This document shows positions 35,201 to 45,031 of a DNA stretch of 64,000 nucleotides, piece after piece. The notes below the pieces were generated by a model, which had not been told where the DNA came from, did no database searches, and saw only the letters and a program-made list of their open reading frames with translations. Source of the stretch: Armillaria gallica. Its lineage: Eukaryota > Basidiomycota > Agaricomycetes > Agaricales > Physalacriaceae. Both the position numbers and the translations under genes were made by a program. Each line of letters opens with the position of its first letter. The first letter of the stretch is position 1. The DNA lies in the NCBI GenBank assembly GCA_037576215.1, contig JBANDB010000017.1:62001-126000 (forward strand). Direction: 5' to 3'.

Positions 35201-36137
35201 GGTCTTTGACGCCGACAACATCTATGAGCACATGGGTACCGTGCATGGAGGCATTTATGCTGACGAGCCTGATCCGGTCCCGGCCCAACCTCAGGCTGCT
35301 GTACCACCGCCCCCAAATCCAGATGTGGATGTTTTTCAAGACACCGATTACCTTGAACAAGTGCGGCTTCTTAACGAGGTGGACGCTCGTCGTGTCGCAC
35401 AAGAGCAGTATGATCGAGATAGAAGGGAGCAAGATAGGATTGCTGCAGAAGCTACGGAACGACGCAGGCTGGAACAGGCTGAGCAAGAACGAGCCCGGCG
35501 GGTAGCGCAAGAGCAGTATGATCAAATTAGAAGGGAACAAGATAGAATTGCTGCTTATCACGCAGAAGCTATGGAACGACGCAGGCGGGAAGATGCTGAC
35601 CGAGAACAAGCCCGCCGTGTAGCGCAAGAGCAGTATGATCAAAACAGAAGGCAGCAGGATAGGATTGCTGCAGAAGCTTTGGGACGACGCTGGCTAGAAG
35701 AGGCTGAGCAAGAACGAGCTCTCCGGGTAGCGCAAGAGCAGTATGATCAAAACAGAAGGCAGCAGGATAGGATTGCTGCAGAAGCTTTGGGACGACGCTG
35801 GCTAGAAGAGGCTGAGCAAGAACGAGCTCGCCGGGTAGCGCAAGAGCAGTGTGATCGAAATAGAAGGGAACAGGATAGAATTGCTGCAGAAGCTATGGAA
35901 CGATGCAGGCTGGAACAGGCTGACCAAGAACAGCAGAGATTGGAGCAAGTGGCCCAGCGGAGGAGGCAGCAAGAGGCTGAACGCCAGAGAACTCATCGCT
36001 TGCATCAAGAGCAAGTCAATCGAGATCAAAATGAGAGAGCTCAACAAGCTACGCCAAGGCGAGAATACCTTCGGCGACAGCAGCCTCTTCAGCCCGCACC
36101 TTCGGAAATTCAAGCATGGTGCTGCGTGGTGATGTGA
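32232..36137 (+). CDS. RBR2: CCCH zinc-finger / RRM-like / RBR E3 ubiquitin ligase
   Basis: Exons 32232-32327, 32386-32610, 32668-32850, 32901-35116 and 35168-36137 join to 3690 nt, 1229 residues, in frame. CCCH finger 1 is at residues 9-27 (C-x7-C-x5-C-x3-H). A degenerate finger 2 lies in exon 2, and an intact finger 3 has ligands at 147, 155, 161 and 165. An Arg/Glu coiled coil follows, then two RRM-like folds ([18 protein letters not shown]), then RING1 starting at Cys730 (CPIC..C.H.YC..C), the IBR, and RING2 (CPTC at 888) with the probable catalytic Cys901 in EGCNHMTC. Splicing of the last intron restores [15 protein letters not shown] enzymes carry ubiquitin as a thioester on that Cys. 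The tail is a 36-residue tandem repeat. RNA binding is inferred from the CCCH and RRM-like parts. Confidence 0.85.
35117..35167 (+). other. 51-nt in-frame intron inside RING2
   Basis: The donor is GTTCGT, a CTAAC branch-like motif is present, and the acceptor is TTTCTAG. Splicing joins TGC-CC to A-TGC and recreates the RING2 Cys-x-Cys pair seen in RBR ligases. Unspliced, the 51 nt are stop-free and insert 17 residues between these cysteines. The equivalent introns are 15334-15384 (51 nt, RBR1) and 48893-48940 (48 nt, RBR3), also stop-free and 3n long. Confidence 0.75.
35388..35936 (+). repeat. Tandem repeat array in RBR2 C-terminus (5 units)
   Basis: Five units start at 35388, 35496, 35613, 35721 and 35829. 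Four are 108 bp and one is 117 bp. Each unit encodes a 36-residue (once 39) helical repeat of the form RRVAQEQYDxxRRxQDRIAAEA followed by a Glu/Arg-rich end. Units three and four are almost identical, so they arose recently. RBR1 has two units and RBR3 about two. Confidence 0.8.
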
Positions 36138-36790
36138 CGCGCGCTTGTAGGATGTAAATCGGAGGCCATGGTGATGTACTAATATTCTCGTTCTTGGCAC
36201 GAATCCTGTTCTGTAATCGATTCAATGTACTTATCTAATGTATCCTATCGGCCCGTGAGCGAACGTGATGTGCGTTCGGTTCGTCCAAATTGCGATCAGT
36301 GAACTAAGACCCGTTCTCCCGCTTGGAAGACTCTTCCAGCGTCTTGATTTTGAGAGAATTGTTGAACAAGTCACCAAGGTCTCATAGAGCGTAATACACA
36401 TAGCGAACTGGGCCCGAAACAATCATGATGACTTGAAGCGGACCTATACATTAAGTAGGTATCGCGTATGTAGTAGAGTAGTACGGTGAACACTCGTGTC
36501 TAAAAAACAACAAGTGCGACGCCATTTGTGCGCTTGTTTTGCATCTCAAGTTGATCCGTGATTTCTTGCTAGTCTCCACTACATCGACGCTTGCTCATTG
36601 TAGGGAACCGGTCACAGGTCTAGTAGACTCTTAATCTCTTCAAAGTTGACAGGCAAACAGTCGAGCTTTGAAATAAAAATTTCTTACTCAATGTACTTTT
36701 AGTCAACTTTTAGTCCAGAGCCTCAACGTACCTACTATGACGATTGGCTCCCGGAAGATAGGGAAAAATCGACACCCATTAACCATATTC
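36138..36790. pseudogene. Patchwork of F-box and UMA remnants after RBR2
   Basis: After the shared RBR 3' flank, about 36240-36300 resembles the F-box tail flank (CGTTCGGTTCGTCC) and joins directly to a UMA 3' end at about 36299-36365 (GTGAACTAAGACCCGTTCTC..., matching 31276-31340 with a few changes). Its own 3' flank follows (AGCGTAATACACATAGC). At about 36510-36540 is a remnant of the F-box upstream region. No open frame survives. Confidence 0.5.
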
Positions 36791-36799
36791 TCGACGAGG

Positions 36800-37125
36800 C
36801 CAGAAGCTCCCGCCAAACTTTGTCCGGCAAATTCCTCAAATATGCATCATTTGGGTGGCAAAATATGCTATCTCGGACAAAGTTCTCCGGCCCGCAGCTG
36901 CCGGAAAGCTGCCGGTCCTGCCGATTAAACTGCCTTGTAACCGATTCTTGCTAACGTCGGTACTCTGCGGAAGGATTTGGTGAGGAATTTAATGTCTCAT
37001 GGTTTTTCGACCGGAACTGCCCTTTCGACCCCGCTACCGCCCAAAATATGCTAACTCTGGACAAAGTTTTTGCGTTTTGGGATCTTAAAATCCGGACAAA
37101 GTTTGGCGCTGGGGGCCTTCCCGAC
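36800..37125. mobile_element. Short TIR element (MITE-like), about 300 bp
   Basis: GCCAAACTTTGTCCGG at 36812-36827 is matched exactly by its complement at 37092-37107, and the outer 10-15 bases are roughly symmetric. CGACGA flanks both sides (about 36792 and 37122) and may be the target duplication. Two internal blocks repeat AAAATATGCTA(A/T)CTC(T)GGACAAAGTT. There is no coding capacity. I found no counterpart in the left arm, so it arrived after the duplication. Confidence 0.55.
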
Positions 37126-37638
37126 GACATTCTGGTTCCGTTGAATGGCTGTACTTGAAATATGGCAGTGTAAAGCCACTGCTCTTTGGGTTAGTCATCC
37201 AGGTGGAGGTTCGTATCCCTCCTATGGCACTGTCGCACATTTGAGAGTGGAAGGCGAAAAAGAAATCGATCACTGAAATGGTCTCGGATTTGCTTAGTCA
37301 GCACCTTGTGTTCAGCAACACGGTCCGGATATTTTCTCGCCTCTTCATCCAGCAGTAAGCGTCTACTTGCATAAGGAATCGATGCTAACGAGTATTTTCC
37401 TGCGTAATTTACAGCTCCTTACCCGCTTAATGGAAATCCTTACGGCCTTCAGGTTGTTGTCTTCAACTGCAACCATCAGCTTAGAACTAGAAAAATGCGA
37501 TGCGCTGCGCTGCCATCGAAACTGTGTCACGATAGATTTGAAGCCGTCTGAAGAACATGCATGGAATTTGTTAAAACTACGCAACGAGCCATTGTACAGA
37601 CTATTCAGCTCTTCGTCGTGTTCAGGAACGCTGTCGCA

Positions 37639-37948
37639 TCAGTTGGGGACACAAACGAGCACGCCGCAATTGTTGTTTTGGCAGGCTGCGAAACAATGAG
37701 CTTTAGAATGTGCGTATTCGAAGTCGCCACTTACTGCCTTGAGAGTCCTGGAACGCACACGAATGTCCGACAGAGTAATGGTTCGAACCGTTGCACGCGT
37801 CGACTGAAAACAGCACGGTCAGCGAAAAAGGTCATAGTCTCGAAGGAGTTCGATGGATACCAGGGTTAGCTGCGATAGCATTTGCCTGTCCTGCGAAGAG
37901 GAACACGGCGGCCAATGCCATAGCGGTCAACTTGATTTGGAACATCAT
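37639..37948 (-). CDS. Small secreted cysteine-rich protein SSP2 (right copy)
   Basis: Exons 37948-37861, 37803-37735 and 37685-37639 join to 204 nt, 67 residues, with the same lengths as the left copy. The signal peptide (MMFQIKLTAMALAAVF, FAGQANA) is followed by a mature domain with C-x11-C-x8-C-x4-C-x4-C and the CVPN end. The differences from the left copy that I see are conservative or silent (for example NNC for NSC). TATAAAAG lies 86 nt upstream. The frame is intact. Confidence 0.7.
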
Positions 37949-39097
37949 CTTTGTATGTGGATGGATAGTATGCTCGGCGGTGGTTATAACTGTGCGAGTA
38001 TGGCTGTTGGATGGTATGCTCGAGATTGACTGGCTTTTATAGGCGAGTTGTGCAGCCGATGCTTTACAAGTCCCAATACGAAAGACCGGAGTCCTTGCAT
38101 GTATGTTTCAAGAATGACATACACCCCGAAACACCTCAGTTCCCTGGCCCGATGGTAAGTTACAATTAGTCCCAATGTCGGATCTTGGTGGCGCCGCACT
38201 GATCGCATGGTGCAGACTTTTCGAAGTGAATTCGTTGAAACTATCAGAGAGTATGTGGGCACGATTTGTCGAGCACATCGAAACGGGCCAGGCATGCTGG
38301 AGTATGTTGGAGTCCCGAAACCAGAACCAGCTTTTGATATCTTGTTTCAGGAATTACGGAACGATGGCCATTTCTAGGTAGGAATGCCGTAGCAGGTGAC
38401 TCTGCTTGCCACGGACTTGGAGAAGATTTTCAATTCCAACGCACTAAGTAGGACTAAGTTTTTATGGTGGTTCCGTCAATCACTGTTTGTAGCAGTTTTG
38501 AAGCCACGTCATATCCTTTCGAAGTAACAAAAGTTGCTAAAACGAGCGGCTGGTAAGTATCATCAAAAATAGCTCCCGGTATCCGACGGTAACCTGTGCG
38601 TCGCAAGGTCGCAACAGCTTAACATCTTCAAGTGCATAGTTGTGTAACTGCTGTCAGCTTCGATGCAGTGAGACCTTCCAGCGCTGATTTCTCCAAGCAG
38701 ATTTGTTGACTGGCATCTGTTTAAATTCCAAAATGACATTAAGAGATCAGGCCCTGCGCATTGCTATGACTCTGACATTGAATTATGCTCGCTTCTTTGG
38801 GGGTCTAGTATGTGGCATTTACTCGTCTCATCGCAACCCATACAAGTCATGTCCATTTGGCCATGTCCCGTGTACAACAATTCTCCTTGAAACTTCTCTG
38901 GAACAGATTTCTTCGGTGTGAAAGCTCCACATATTGAAACTAACGAAAGTTTTGCAAACGCAAGAATGGTTCTGGAATTGGCGTTGTCTGCCTATAAAAC
39001 CTTGCCGAAAGGATCTTTCTCTTATCCAACAACCTCGTCCACACAGACTTTACTGCTCTCAGTGAACCGCTACAATCTTGCTCATCCTCCTTCCAAA
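37949..39097. promoter_or_regulatory. Divergent promoter region between SSP2 and SSP1 (right)
   Basis: Mirror of 10284-11422. TATAAAAG (complement, 38034-38041) serves SSP2 and TATAAAA (38993-38999) serves SSP1. No gene lies between. Confidence 0.5.
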
Positions 39098-39416
39098 ATG
39101 ATGTTTAAAGTCGCCTCCATTGCCATGATCACCTTGACGGCGGTGTTCTTGTCCGCGGGGCAAGTCAATGCTGCTGCACTCATTGCAGACAACGCAGGTA
39201 GGAATTATGATCACATGCCCGAGATTTATACTCACTTTGATTGTCCTAGTCGATGCGTGCAACGGTTCTAATAACTACGGTGTGGGACATTCCTGCGCCT
39301 TCCAACAGTCTCAAGGCTGTAAGTGATCGTCTCTTTCATCCATGTACTGTTCTTAATTGTTTCTATTAGTCTGTGAGACCAACGCTTGTGGAAACTTGAT
39401 CTGCGTCCCCAATTAA
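39098..39416 (+). CDS. Small secreted cysteine-rich protein SSP1 (right copy)
   Basis: Exons 39098-39197, 39250-39318 and 39370-39416 join to 216 nt, 71 residues. It is the same as the left copy in exon lengths, signal peptide (MMFKVASIAM, SAGQVNA) and five-cysteine pattern. One visible change makes the residue before the third Cys Phe instead of Val. The Ty3 element begins 54 bp after the stop codon, so its 3' end may now run into an LTR. Confidence 0.7.
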
Positions 39417-39469
39417 CGGGGCAGAAGCCTTGTCGAGTTCGCAAATGATTTTAGGAAGAGCAATCAGAT

Positions 39470-39736
39470 TGTAAGCCCGCCCTACGATGACGCCCTTACT
39501 TACGATGACGTATATCTGACGACTGCTTCCGGACCAATGTTTTGCTCCTGTTTTCGTCCTATTCTGCTTCCGCCTCGTATAAATACTCGCCCTCATCCAT
39601 AGGACTCCCCATTCTTTCTTTCTTCCCTTCCCTCACGTAGACGTCTATACTTCTCTCTCCAATACATCCGTCGTTCACAGTATTCGCCGCCTCCCGTGAG
39701 TTTCCAGTGTTTCCTGTCCTAGAGGACAGGTTTCCA
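39470..39736 (+). repeat. 5' LTR
   Basis: 267 bp, TG...CA ends. It contains a TATAAATA box at 39578-39585, the likely promoter of the genomic RNA, and an inverted CCTAGAGG-type palindrome (TCCTGTCCTAGAGGACAGG) near its 3' end. Confidence 0.9.
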
Positions 39737-40156
39737 CTTTTTTTACTGCTACGACGCCTGTACGTCGCTGATTGCGACGTCGAAAACGTCTCTGCACCGT
39801 CCGTCGTGACGTAGAGCGTGCTTTTCCTTCTGTCCGACGCGACGAACACGCTCCAACGCGAGCTTATCCCAACGCGGATCCGTCCATCGTGACAAACGTG
39901 CTCCATCGCGAGCGCCCTCTCTCCTGTTACGCTTCATCGTAGGCAACAGTACTGATTGTTCTCCTCATCGCAGGAACTGTCGTTGCCCACTGTCACTCCA
40001 CTCCCTGGCCGTCGAGTCCCCGCCCTTTCCTCTCAACGTCGAGCTCATCGTCTCAACGCCCCTTCTCCTCCCTCTGCCCCTCGTGTTATCCTCCCTGCCA
40101 CCGCGCCAACTCCTCCATCACCCGACTCCTCTATTGACGATATCTCCCTTTTCATC

Positions 40157-42208
40157 ATGTCCAACGCCTCCATCTCCAACCCAACGGCACGCACATACCC
40201 TGAAGTCGTCCAGACTGCGCCTGAAAAAGTCCCAATGATGCTCGCCGGCGAGAAAATGCCGACTGAGGACCACTGGCTGGACTGGGCCACATGCTGTCGT
40301 ACCTATTTCGCCAACAAGGAGAGCCTCAAGGCAGAGAACTATGTGACTAACGTTGCTGGTGGCCTCAAACCTCGCCGCATCGCGCTCTGGTACCAGGCCA
40401 ACCACATAGAACTCAACAAACTCTCTTTCGAAGATTTCCTGACCAAATCCATGACCAAGTGGCTCCCTTCGACGTGGCAGAAGACGCGCCAAGCTCGTCT
40501 GCTATCCATCACTCAGGGCTCTGGATCCTTCGCAGATCTGGCTAACTCAATGATCAACGACAACTCTGCCCTCACCGGCTCCACCTTCCATCTTGACGAC
40601 GATCGTTTACGGATCCAGCTAGACCTTGCCATGGACCCCCTTCTCCGTGCGGAAATTGACGACAACGAAAAGATCTTTGGCGAGAAAGACCTAGATACCT
40701 GGGTGGATCTTGTCATCATCGTTGACGAGAGACGTACTCGCGAGAAGGACATGCGTAGGGCCGAAGCTGAGGAAGCCGCGCGCAAAATGATCAGCAATGA
40801 CAAAAAGCGTTCGTCTTCAACCGCCGGATTCAATGATTCATCTCGTTCTGGAACTACTTCTACCGCCCAATCTTCCTCGACCAACGTGCCTAACCCCGCC
40901 CCTTCCTTCTCCAAGCGTCCTAGATTGCCCCAGATCACTGAGGCTGAACGCGTCCTACTTCGATTATACTTCGGCTGCAATAAATGTCGTCAATTCTTTG
41001 TTAACCATAACAAAGACGATTGCAAAAATGGTTTTCCTTCACCGGCTGGGTACCATACTCTCACTCAGGCTGACGTCGACAACGCTCGGAATGCCCTTCC
41101 AAACACCCATCCGCTGAAATTTGCTCAACCTGCGCAACCGGTAGCTGCGACTCATGTCCCTGCACATGAACCCGCACCTGCACCCCCACAATACAACGCT
41201 CCTCCTCCTGCGCCACAGATTGTCCACTCGCACTCTTACCCTCCCACCTATCCCACCACGGTACCTGCACCAACAGCTGCTGTCCTCCCCCCTAATGACC
41301 CTACGCAGTCAACACTTGATACATGGTTCCAAATGAACGAAGCTTCATTGGACTCTAACGACTCTAGATTTGTGAGTGCTCCTCCTGTCGCTGCCATTTC
41401 TCCTTCCGTTCCTTTTTCCTTGCCCCACCTATTTTGGTGTTGCACCGTCGATGACCCTGTTTCCCCTTATTCTCGTCGCATCTTAAACGGACTTATTGAT
41501 CCAGGCTCCCACATAGTTATAATCCGGGAAAAACTCGCGCGAGACCTACAGCTTCGATTTCGACCCCTACCGAATGTTATGCAAGTTTCAAATGCATTTT
41601 CTTCTGATTCCTCGGCGCCTTCGTCTTTCCAATACTGGGTCAAACTGAAGTTACACGATCTCACCAATCAATGGTCTGCCCGTACCGTTCGTGCGATAGT
41701 AGCCCCTTCCTTATGTGCAGATGTCATTCTTGGGCTCCCATTTTTATCCTTAAATTCTCTTATTGTTGACACCTCTTCACGTACTTGCATTGACAAAACT
41801 ACTGGATTTGATATCTTAAATTCCCCACCGCCTGTAACTGTACCCGCTCCAATTAATTCAACGCCTCTGGATTCTATTCTTGCGAACCGTCGTGAACTTA
41901 AAAAGGAATTGTCTTCCTTCTGCGCTGCAAGACGTCCGAAAATTGATAGATCCTGCGAACCGCTAAGTACTGCACCGGTTGTAGCTGCAATTCGGGATAG
42001 GATCGAGACCCTTGCCTACTTACAAAAACTCAAAGACCTAAACGATACTGTCAAAACTGATTATGCGGATATATTCACGCCTATTCCTCATGTTGACGAA
42101 ATGCCTAAAGAAGTCACATGCTCTATTAAACTGAAAAACGCCAATAAGACGATTGTCACTCGTTCATACACATCTCCAAAAAATTTAAAGATGCCTGGTC
42201 TACCCTAA
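40157..42208 (+). CDS. Gag and protease ORF of the Ty3 element
   Basis: The first ATG of the open frame is at 40157 (MSNASISNPTARTYP); the frame is open upstream but without an ATG. Residues 1 to about 330 are Gag-like. A variant zinc knuckle C-x2-C-x6-H-x4-C (CNKCRQFF..H....C) sits near 40975-41025, with a Pro-rich linker after it. The aspartic protease follows (GLIDPGSHIVII, later ILGLPFL). The active-site triplet is D-P-G, not the usual D-S/T-G. The frame ends at a TAA just after entering the RT region, where the remaining pol lies in the -1 frame. Confidence 0.8.
   Translation: MSNASISNPTARTYPEVVQTAPEKVPMMLAGEKMPTEDHWLDWATCCRTYFANKESLKAENYVTNVAGGLKPRRIALWYQANHIELNKLSFEDFLTKSMTKWLPSTWQKTRQARLLSITQGSGSFADLANSMINDNSALTGSTFHLDDDRLRIQLDLAMDPLLRAEIDDNEKIFGEKDLDTWVDLVIIVDERRTREKDMRRAEAEEAARKMISNDKKRSSSTAGFNDSSRSGTTSTAQSSSTNVPNPAPSFSKRPRLPQITEAERVLLRLYFGCNKCRQFFVNHNKDDCKNGFPSPAGYHTLTQADVDNARNALPNTHPLKFAQPAQPVAATHVPAHEPAPAPPQYNAPPPAPQIVHSHSYPPTYPTTVPAPTAAVLPPNDPTQSTLDTWFQMNEASLDSNDSRFVSAPPVAAISPSVPFSLPHLFWCCTVDDPVSPYSRRILNGLIDPGSHIVIIREKLARDLQLRFRPLPNVMQVSNAFSSDSSAPSSFQYWVKLKLHDLTNQWSARTVRAIVAPSLCADVILGLPFLSLNSLIVDTSSRTCIDKTTGFDILNSPPPVTVPAPINSTPLDSILANRRELKKELSSFCAARRPKIDRSCEPLSTAPVVAAIRDRIETLAYLQKLKDLNDTVKTDYADIFTPIPHVDEMPKEVTCSIKLKNANKTIVTRSYTSPKNLKMPGLP
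42178..42187 (+). promoter_or_regulatory. Possible -1 frameshift site between ORF1 and ORF2
   Basis: In the zero frame the sequence CCA AAA AAT TTA AAG contains two heptamers of the X-XXY-YYZ type, A-AAA-AAT (42178-42184) and A-AAT-TTA (42181-42187). A -1 slip here leads directly into the RT frame (KDAWSTLISQHLDAG). The same break could come from one extra A in the homopolymer. Confidence 0.5.
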
Positions 42209-45009
42209 TATCTCAACACCTTGATGCTGGCCGCATTCGACCTTCCTCTTCACCCCATGCGTCCCCTGCCTTGCTCATACCAAAAACTGATAAATCTGTA
42301 TTACCCCGTTGGGTAAACGACTACCGAGATCTGAATGCCAACACTGTTACTGATAGTCACCCCTTGCCACGCGTCGACGATGTAATTTCCGATGCGGCAA
42401 AAGGTTCCATCTGGTCGAAGATTGATATGACCGATGCGTTCTTCCATACCCCCATGGATCCCGCCAGTATCCCCCTGACAGCTGTCACGACCCCCCTCGG
42501 CCTCTACGAGTGGACTGTAATGCCTCAGGGTTTGAAGAACTCCCCTGCCGTTCACCAACGTCGTGTAACAACGGCCCTCAGGGACTTCATTGGGAAATTC
42601 TGCCACGTCTATCTGGACGACATTATAATCTGGTCTGACTCCTTGGAAGACCACATGGCACATGTTAAGCTCATCATGGACACCATGCGGAAAAACAGTT
42701 TATATTGCAATCCTAAAAAGTCTCAATTCTTTCTGCTGGAGCTTAACTTCTTGGGTCATCGAATCTCTCGCAATGGAGTACAACCGGATAACTCAAAAAT
42801 CGAGCGTATTATGAATTGGCCTCGGCCAAAGACGGCATCCGATGTTCGCCGTTTCTTGGGACTTGTGAGATACCTCGCTAGCTTCTTGAAAAATCTTGCA
42901 GACCATACCGTTATCTTGACTCCTTTAACCACTAAGGATGCCGAAAAGAACTTCCCTGAATGGACATTGGAGCACCAGTTTGCATTTGATGCCATCAAAG
43001 CTTTAGTGCTTTCCTCTGACTGTTTGACAGTCATCGACCACAAGAACCCCGGTGATAACAAGATTTTTGTAACGTGCGATGCCAGTGACTGGAGAACCGG
43101 TGCTGTCCTTTCTTGGGGACCTTCATGGGAAACTGCACGACCTGTCGCATTCGACTCCATGCAACTCAAAGGAGCGCAAAAGAACTACCCTGTGCATGAA
43201 AAGGAGCTGCTCGCTATCGTACGTGCACTAAAAAAATGGCGTGCTGAACTGCTGGGTATGGACTTCACAGTATATACAGATCACCGCACGCTTGAAAACT
43301 TTGCCACGCAAAAAGACCTCTCACGACGACAGGCGCGCTGGAATGAATTCCTGTCTCAATTTGACTTCACCATAAATTACATCCGTGGAGAAGACAATAC
43401 CGCCGCAGATGCACTTTCGCGATTACCACCTGATGATGAAGACGAAACATCAACAGATATCGATCTAGATCAACCGTCTGTTCAGCCTTGGGCTTCCTGG
43501 GCCTCCTCCGCACCCGCATCTGCTGCTGTCCTCAAAATCACTTCGGACAGCTCAATCCTAGAAGCAATCCGCGAGGGATATAAACACGACGAGTTTGTCA
43601 AGAAACTTGCCTCCACGGATATTTCCCTTGGATCAATCAGGTTTTATAATGATCTGTGGTACGTAGGTGACCGTCTGGTCATTCCACGGACAGGCACACT
43701 GCGCGAGGACCTCTTTCGATTGGCACATGACTCGTTGGGGCACTTCGGCTCTGACAAAGCTTATGCAACTCTCCGGGATTGCTATTACTGGCCCAACATG
43801 AGACGCGACTTGGAACTGGGTTACATCCCTTCCTGTGTAGAGTGCCAAAGAAATAAATCAACGACTTCAAAACCTCACGGCCCTTTACATCCTCTCCCTG
43901 TACCTGATGAACGTGGGGAAAGCGTGGCAATGGACTTTATTGGTCCTTTACCTGAGGATGATGGCTTCGACTGCATCCTGACCATCACAGATCGCTTGGG
44001 ATCAGACATCCGAATCATCCCTGTCCGCACAGACATCAACGCACCTCAATTGGCTGAAATATTCTTCCGCGAATGGTATTGCGAGAATGGCCTGCCCGCA
44101 AACATTGTTTCTGACAGAGACAAACTCTTCACAGCCAAATTCTGGACGGCCCTTCATAAATTAACAGGTGTTTCCTTAAAACTGTCTTCCGCTTACCACC
44201 CCCAAACAGATGGCTCCAGCGAACGATCAAACAAGACTGTCAACCAATGCATCCGCTTCCATGTAACGAGGAAACAGAAAGGTTGGGTTAAAGCTCTTCC
44301 CCTGATCAGGTTCAACATCATGAACAGTATCAATTCTTCGACTGGATACTCTGGATTCCAGCTCCGCATGGGCCGGTCTCCTCGCATCATTCCACCACTT
44401 GTACCCACCATCCTCCCCCCCACTGAACCAGTCGTCCTCGCTACAGAACTGCTCCAACGGATCGAGTCGCAGACTCAGGACGCTAAAGACAACCTCATGC
44501 TCGCAAAAATTACACAAGCCTATCACACGAACAAGAAACGAGCTCCCGAAATTGAATTCCAACCTGGTGACAAAGTCATGCTATCTACTCTTCACCGCCG
44601 CCACGAGTACAAGGCAGGCAAGAAGGATCGCGTCGCCAAATTCATGCCACGATTTGACGGCCCTTACACGGTCATAAGCAGCCACCCCGAAACTTCTTCC
44701 TACACCCTCGACCTCCCCAATGCCCCTAATACCTTCCCTACTTTCCACTCTAGCGTTCTCAAGCCTTTCGTTTCGAACGACCCTCTTCTGTTTCCTCACA
44801 GAGAACATGCTCGACCACAACCCATCGTTACCGCAAACGGTGTCGAAGAATTCTTCATCGACAAGATCATCGATGAACGTAAACGTGGCCGAGGGTTCCA
44901 GTACTTGGTACGGTGGTTGGGAGAAGGACCTGAAGAAGAGCGTTGGTTGCCTAGGAAGGAACTTGAAGACTGCGAAGCCCTCGACAAATGGCTCGCGTCA
45001 AAGAAGTAA
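42190..45009 (+). CDS. RT, RNase H, integrase, chromodomain ORF of the Ty3 element
   Basis: This is open from the shift point at about 42190 to 45009. The RT has WSKIDMTDAFFHTPM and the YLDDIIIWS catalytic box. RNase H has VTCDASDWRTGAVLSW and YTDHRTL. The integrase has the HHCC zinc domain (LAHDSLGHFGS ... CVEC), the DDE core (MDFIGPLPED, SDRDKLFT, HPQTDGSSERSNK) and a C-terminal chromodomain (IIDERKRGRGFQYLVRWLG..EERWLPRKEL). Chromodomains steer integration to particular chromatin. The first in-frame ATG is only at 42271, inside RT, so expression needs a frameshift from the upstream ORF. Confidence 0.88.
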   Translation, partial: DAWSTLISQHLDAGRIRPSSSPHASPALLIPKTDKSVLPRWVNDYRDLNANTVTDSHPLPRVDDVISDAAKGSIWSKIDMTDAFFHTPMDPASIPLTAVTTPLGLYEWTVMPQGLKNSPAVHQRRVTTALRDFIGKFCHVYLDDIIIWSDSLEDHMAHVKLIMDTMRKNSLYCNPKKSQFFLLELNFLGHRISRNGVQPDNSKIERIMNWPRPKTASDVRRFLGLVRYLASFLKNLADHTVILTPLTTKDAEKNFPEWTLEHQFAFDAIKALVLSSDCLTVIDHKNPGDNKIFVTCDASDWRTGAVLSWGPSWETARPVAFDSMQLKGAQKNYPVHEKELLAIVRALKKWRAELLGMDFTVYTDHRTLENFATQKDLSRRQARWNEFLSQFDFTINYIRGEDNTAADALSRLPPDDEDETSTDIDLDQPSVQPWASWASSAPASAAVLKITSDSSILEAIREGYKHDEFVKKLASTDISLGSIRFYNDLWYVGDRLVIPRTGTLREDLFRLAHDSLGHFGSDKAYATLRDCYYWPNMRRDLELGYIPSCVECQRNKSTTSKPHGPLHPLPVPDERGESVAMDFIGPLPEDDGFDCILTITDRLGSDIRIIPVRTDINAPQLAEIFFREWYCENGLPANIVSDRDKLFTAKFWTALHKLTGVSLKLSSAYHPQTDGSSERSNKTVNQCIRFHVTRKQKGWVKALPLIRFNIMNSINSSTGYSGFQLRMGRSPRIIPPLVPTILPPTEPVVLATELLQRIESQTQDAKDNLMLAKITQAYHTNKKRAPEIEFQPGDKVMLSTLHRRHEYKAGKKDRVAKFMPRFDGPYTVISSHPETSSYTLDLPNAPNTFPTFHSSVLKPFVSNDPLLFPHREHARPQPIVTANGVEEFFIDKIIDERKRGRGFQYLVRWLGEGPEEERWLPRKELEDCEALDKWLASKK

Positions 45010-45031
45010 GTTTTTCTTAAAACGGGGAGGG

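Noticed and set aside
37150..37240. tRNA-like stretch (TGGCAGTGTAAAGCCA and GGAGGTTCGTATCC)
   Set aside because: A D-arm-like and a T-loop-like piece are present, but the 5' acceptor half does not pair with the 3' side and the anticodon stem does not form, so I do not call a tRNA.
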